From Pseudoalteromonas sp. A25 (GTDB lineage Bacteria; Pseudomonadota; Gammaproteobacteria; Enterobacterales; Alteromonadaceae): a stretch of 64,000 nucleotides of DNA. Positions 60,683 through 64,000 of the stretch are shown in pieces (position 1 is the first letter of the stretch; every line of letters begins with the position of its first letter). The notes beneath the pieces are model-generated. The model had not been told where the DNA came from, ran no database searches, and saw nothing but the letters and a program-made list of their open reading frames with translations. The position numbers and the translations under genes are program-made. The DNA lies in the NCBI RefSeq assembly GCF_009176705.1, contig NZ_AP021847.1, forward strand, positions 672,501-736,500, in the 5' to 3' direction.

Positions 60683-61621
60683 CTACTCAAATTCATTCCC
60701 TGAGTCACATGGCTCAGGTGTTGCAAATTGACTTTGCTGACAAAGGTAGTAGTCACCTTGGGTGTGATAACGCCACAACATATCTTCTACACAGAGAATA
60801 CGGTGGGGCATTTTAAACTCGCCCAGTGTGACTAGGCTTTCAGCAAAGCGGTGTGGGGTATCGGGATCTCTTTGGTTTTTAGCCGCTGCCAACTCGCTTA
60901 TCCCGTAAAACCCGGTGGCAATGGGTACAATCCAACCCGCCGATGCGCCATTTACTTGTTTACTGTGCCGAAACCACGTCACCTTGTCGGTGTCGTCGGT
61001 TTCACAACTGTAATGTACCGAGGTAAAATCAATCAGCGCTTGCAGGGCATCTTGCCCTTCATTCATTGCCGCTATCATTAAATCGCGACGCTCTATCAGC
61101 GCATACCCGGGCATAAGAAGCCTTTGCAGCTTTTTAAGCTCGCCCTCATCGCCGTGTGTTACATTCACGCAAATGGGCGTGTTAAAGCTTTTAATATCAC
61201 CGCTGGCCATTTTTATTTTGCCATGCAAAAGCTGTGTTACTTGCTCAACCAAAGACGCTCGTTCATCAACGGTTATGTTGTCAAACTCAATCACTAAACT
61301 CACATCAAGGTGGCAGCGGGCTTCTTCAATAAAGGCTGATCTTGCGCCTGTTTTATCCAGAGGGTTGCCTGTGCCCACAATTGAGTGAACGTAATCGTTC
61401 TCCCCTTTGTAAGTTTGCAAATCAATATCATGGCTTATTACCCCAACGGCATTAAAAGCCACTCCTATGTGTTGTTTGTTTAGCTGGCGCTGCAAAGCAT
61501 GTACCGCGCCTAACCATGCGGTCATTGCAGGAAAGCCGATGGTAAACGGGCTAGAAAGCGCGTTAGCGTTATGTACCTTCATATGCGGTATGACCAGCAG
61601 CTTTTTTACTGCTCCTATCAT
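60683..61621 (-). CDS. csy2: Cas5f/Csy2, I-F Cascade subunit
   Basis: 312 residues. Family blocks: NANALSSPFTIGFPAMTAWL, GAVHALQRQL, GVISHDIDL, then LLMPGYALIERRDLM and a tail with WIVPIATGFYGIS and ARNQRDP-like AAKNQRDPDTPHRFAESLV. With Csy1 it binds the crRNA 5' handle at the foot of the complex. The ATG overlaps the csy1 stop by 4 bp (ATGA), which implies coupled translation and equal expression. Confidence 0.95.
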   Translation of the reverse strand: MIGAVKKLLVIPHMKVHNANALSSPFTIGFPAMTAWLGAVHALQRQLNKQHIGVAFNAVGVISHDIDLQTYKGENDYVHSIVGTGNPLDKTGARSAFIEEARCHLDVSLVIEFDNITVDERASLVEQVTQLLHGKIKMASGDIKSFNTPICVNVTHGDEGELKKLQRLLMPGYALIERRDLMIAAMNEGQDALQALIDFTSVHYSCETDDTDKVTWFRHSKQVNGASAGWIVPIATGFYGISELAAAKNQRDPDTPHRFAESLVTLGEFKMPHRILCVEDMLWRYHTQGDYYLCQQSQFATPEPCDSGNEFE

Positions 61622-62910
61622 CGTAAAAACTCCTTGTTATCGTGTACCACTTGCTTCATATGCTGGCGCTCTGCATAGCTGAGCGTAATGGCTTTATTAC
61701 CCAGCGTTTTTTCATAGCCATGAAACATGAAATTGACGATGGCATCACAAATTTCATCTAACCAACTGTCGGTTTCCAAGCGCTGTTGTTCATGCTCTGG
61801 GCATAACCACACACGCTGTGCTTGAGCTAGACCACTACTGGTTGCCACATATTGCTGCACAGCCACTTCTCTTATCAGGTACATTTTTTCAATCACATGA
61901 TCAATCACGCTTTGATATAGCTCGTCGCGTTTTGCTCTGGTATGCATATTGTTAAAATGCTCGCTAGGTAAGCGATACAACACATCGAGCGCTTTAAACT
62001 GCGTTTGGCAATGGCGATAGCGTACTACTTGAGCAAAAAAGTCACTGCGTGGAAAATGAATATCTCGGCGCTGTAGTTTAGGCGGCATACTCATCAATAA
62101 ATGCGCTTTACCGCCATTTTGGTTGTTTAACACGCTGATGTTTTGCGGCTTTGTGCCGCCATAACCAATGGTAGTAAGGTTGCTAACTTCGCAATGAGTG
62201 GGGTGCGCTAAATTGGCTTTACGCTGCTCTCTGGCCAGCTTTATCTCATCGCCAAAACGCATCGTATCTAAGCGCTTTCTCAGCGCAAATAAAATACCAG
62301 ACGCAGTTAGTAGCGATAGTTGGTGATAACTTACATCATCACTATTTTTGGCAGTAAGTGGAAAGTAAACTTGTTTTATTTTTGAACTTGTAACGACGTC
62401 TTTACTTGGGGCGGTCATGGCTAAAAAGCCCTCTTTTAGTGCTTCGTAGTCAGAGGCTTCATGCATGGGAGTGGTTCTAAACAAGCGCTGTGCTAAGTCA
62501 GTGTCTTGCTCAAGGTGTTGTAATAAGGTTTGCCCGTCTTCTAGCACTAGGGTTAAAAACTTATAAACATCTAGCGCCGCCGCATTACCTAACGAATCGG
62601 CTACTACCTCTACATTTCCTGAGCGTAAAAAGCCATCATTACTTGCTTCACTTTTGGCGATAATCGAGCTGACATAGCCATTTTTGTTTTTTCGTGCACT
62701 GGGGTGACTAAAGGTGCATGGGTGGGTAGAGATAGAGATCTGCCCTGCTCTTTTTGCCGCATTAGGTAACCAGTTTTGCAAACTAAATACCGATTCGCAT
62801 TCCATATGCGTTTGTTGTATCTCGTCACCTGACATTGACGCTTTTGTGTTTTTTTTAAGCCATGCGGCTTTTCTTTCTTCAAAAAACGCATCAACTGCTT
62901 TATCAATCAT
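61618..62910 (-). CDS. csy1: Cas8f/Csy1, large subunit of the I-F Cascade
   Basis: 430 residues, the usual length. It has the family block ISTHPCTFSHPSARKN, then VVADSLGNAAALDVYKFLTL, IGYGGTKPQNISVLNNQNGG and LLMSMPPKLQRRDIHFPRSD. Csy1 recognises the PAM (GG-type in I-F) and starts target unwinding together with Csy2. It starts 46 bp after the cas2-3 stop, and AGGAGG-like sequence precedes the ATG. It overlaps csy2 by 4 bp. Confidence 0.96.
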   Translation of the reverse strand: MIDKAVDAFFEERKAAWLKKNTKASMSGDEIQQTHMECESVFSLQNWLPNAAKRAGQISISTHPCTFSHPSARKNKNGYVSSIIAKSEASNDGFLRSGNVEVVADSLGNAAALDVYKFLTLVLEDGQTLLQHLEQDTDLAQRLFRTTPMHEASDYEALKEGFLAMTAPSKDVVTSSKIKQVYFPLTAKNSDDVSYHQLSLLTASGILFALRKRLDTMRFGDEIKLAREQRKANLAHPTHCEVSNLTTIGYGGTKPQNISVLNNQNGGKAHLLMSMPPKLQRRDIHFPRSDFFAQVVRYRHCQTQFKALDVLYRLPSEHFNNMHTRAKRDELYQSVIDHVIEKMYLIREVAVQQYVATSSGLAQAQRVWLCPEHEQQRLETDSWLDEICDAIVNFMFHGYEKTLGNKAITLSYAERQHMKQVVHDNKEFLR

Positions 62911-62956
62911 CGTTCCCTCCTAAAGTATTTTGTCATAACAAGCGTGTGTAATGTGT

Positions 62957-64000
62957 TCACTCAACCTTCACCAGCCCAAGTTGGTCGTTATATGCATAGC
63001 GTTTGTTTTCATTAAATGGAAAGCTCAGCTCACCGTATTTAAGCGATATAACCCGCTGAGTCAGCGGGCTTTGTTCATGTGCATGACAATCAGCCAGCTC
63101 AGCGCAGGCTTGGTCAAAGTCTCTGACTAACCATAGTCGTTGAAGCTGGTGCGCGCTCAACGCTATGCGTTTTATATTAAGGATTTCTTCTCTGTCGATG
63201 GCTCGGCCTTGGGGGTCTTTTTCACAAAACCGGCTACGCTGCTGGTATTGATCAAACACCAAATAGGTTTTTACATTGGGTGCCCCTTTTCGAAAGGGGG
63301 TGAGTGCTTGCGGTAATGCCGTTAAAAACCAGTGGTGTTCAAGATAACCTTGCAAAGTACCAGGCCCCCGCGCCCCCGAACTGGTTGATTTGTAATAAGC
63401 CAAGGCGTGCAGCGTTACCACATGTTCCAGCTCCGCAAGGCTTTGCGCTTGGGTCAAGTTTTCAACATAGCCTACATTGATATGTTTAGGTTTACAGATC
63501 CGTGCGCTGGCATCTAAACGCTCGGCTATCTGTTTAATATCAATTAGCAGTGTTAAATCATGGCTTTTTAAGCGACAGCTTTTTTCAAACCCCGGACTAA
63601 CAAAGGCTTTTAAACCATCAACATGGGCGTTTTTAATGGCTTTATAGTTGTATTGCAGCAAAGCAACGTTGGGGCTTTCGACCGCTGTTTTACGATGCCT
63701 ACGTACGCGCCCTGCAAGTTGAATGATTGAACGATACGATGATGGCTCTATCACCGCCCAATCAAAGTCATGGTCGCGCCCTACTTCTTCAACGGGTGTG
63801 GCAACCAATACGAAAATAAGGTTTTTAACTTGGTTTTGTTGGCTTGATAGCTTATTTAAATGTTCACGTATGAGTGTATTTTGTAGCGCTTTGGGCTGTT
63901 CGTTGGCACTTTCTTTACGCTTTAACACTTGGTCTAAATGCTGCTCTTGTATTGAACGCAGTAGCAGTGTTTGTTGGCTGTGGTAAGGCATTACCCTAAC
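62957..64000 (-). CDS. cas3: Cas2-3 helicase-nuclease, C-terminal part (5' truncated by window edge)
   Basis: The frame stays open through the last base of the window; three further codons precede the first internal Met at 63991, so the gene begins off the right edge. The visible 347 residues start within the second helicase domain: PYHSQQTLLLRSIQ, then ATPVEEVGRDHDFDWAVIEP (motif V region) and IQLAGRVRRHRK (motif VI), then the I-F specific C-terminal domain ending YAYNDQLGLVKVE. In I-F systems this protein is fused at its N-terminus to Cas2; that part and cas1 are expected to the right. It degrades target DNA after recruitment by Cascade. Confidence 0.95.
   Translation of the reverse strand, partial: VRVMPYHSQQTLLLRSIQEQHLDQVLKRKESANEQPKALQNTLIREHLNKLSSQQNQVKNLIFVLVATPVEEVGRDHDFDWAVIEPSSYRSIIQLAGRVRRHRKTAVESPNVALLQYNYKAIKNAHVDGLKAFVSPGFEKSCRLKSHDLTLLIDIKQIAERLDASARICKPKHINVGYVENLTQAQSLAELEHVVTLHALAYYKSTSSGARGPGTLQGYLEHHWFLTALPQALTPFRKGAPNVKTYLVFDQYQQRSRFCEKDPQGRAIDREEILNIKRIALSAHQLQRLWLVRDFDQACAELADCHAHEQSPLTQRVISLKYGELSFPFNENKRYAYNDQLGLVKVE

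Overview
The window looks like chromosome of a marine gammaproteobacterium of the Pseudoalteromonas/Alteromonadales type. The signs are moderate-to-low GC by eye, A/T-rich intergenic regions, two large TonB-dependent receptors, a secreted subtilase with two C-terminal PPC domains, many secreted enzymes, a type I-F CRISPR-Cas locus and an orphan GG-leader peptide. The genus is an inference from gene content. No rRNA, tRNA, complete insertion sequence or prophage was seen.

Layout. 1-8.1 kb: end of a hybrid histidine kinase, an MsbA-like exporter, then a two-component system divergent from a YbbA/YbbP-like ABC transporter, with a likely response-regulator operator between them. 8.1-16.4 kb: a triple fusion of cysteine desulfurase-like, metallo-beta-lactamase and rhodanese domains; a secreted subtilase; small enzymes; a 206-bp MITE-like palindrome; a LysR regulator divergent from a secreted metallo-beta-lactamase. 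16.4-25.9 kb: an FG-GAP beta-propeller protein, a TonB receptor, a short unlisted gene for a lanthipeptide-like precursor, a GH18 protein, and a stand-alone PD-(D/E)XK nuclease candidate. 25.9-31 kb: cytosine deaminase-like and cupin genes, then a two-gene unit joining an ATP-grasp ligase to an N-formylglutamate amidohydrolase/DUF1704 fusion. 31-46 kb: secreted and periplasmic enzymes (triple OB-fold protein, CpdB-like nucleotidase, DJ-1/TPR protein), a type II thioesterase, an atypical Nramp carrier, and a chemotaxis receptor overlapping its likely binding protein, beside a second TonB receptor. 46-56 kb: GH25 lysozyme, a lipoprotein of alternating acidic repeats, an ABC-F ATPase with an attenuator-like leader, the MesX/MesD methionine synthase pair, and a TSUP transporter, with a MetJ-box array in the mesX/TSUP intergenic region. 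56.3-64 kb: CRISPR array of 42 repeats and 41 spacers, then csy4, csy3, csy2, csy1 and the 3' part of cas2-3 on the minus strand; cas1 is presumably beyond the right edge.

How the parts work together. The clearest functional units are: type I-F immunity; MesX-MesD methionine synthesis, possibly sharing MetJ control with a sulfur-type TSUP transporter; the TCS-controlled YbbAP-like transporter; the SBP-MCP sensing pair; and the ATP-grasp plus FGase/DUF1704 pair, whose substrate is unknown and which is the best candidate here for an undescribed pathway. Other candidates are the orphan lanthipeptide precursor, the three-domain sulfur-transfer fusion and the ABC-F leader.
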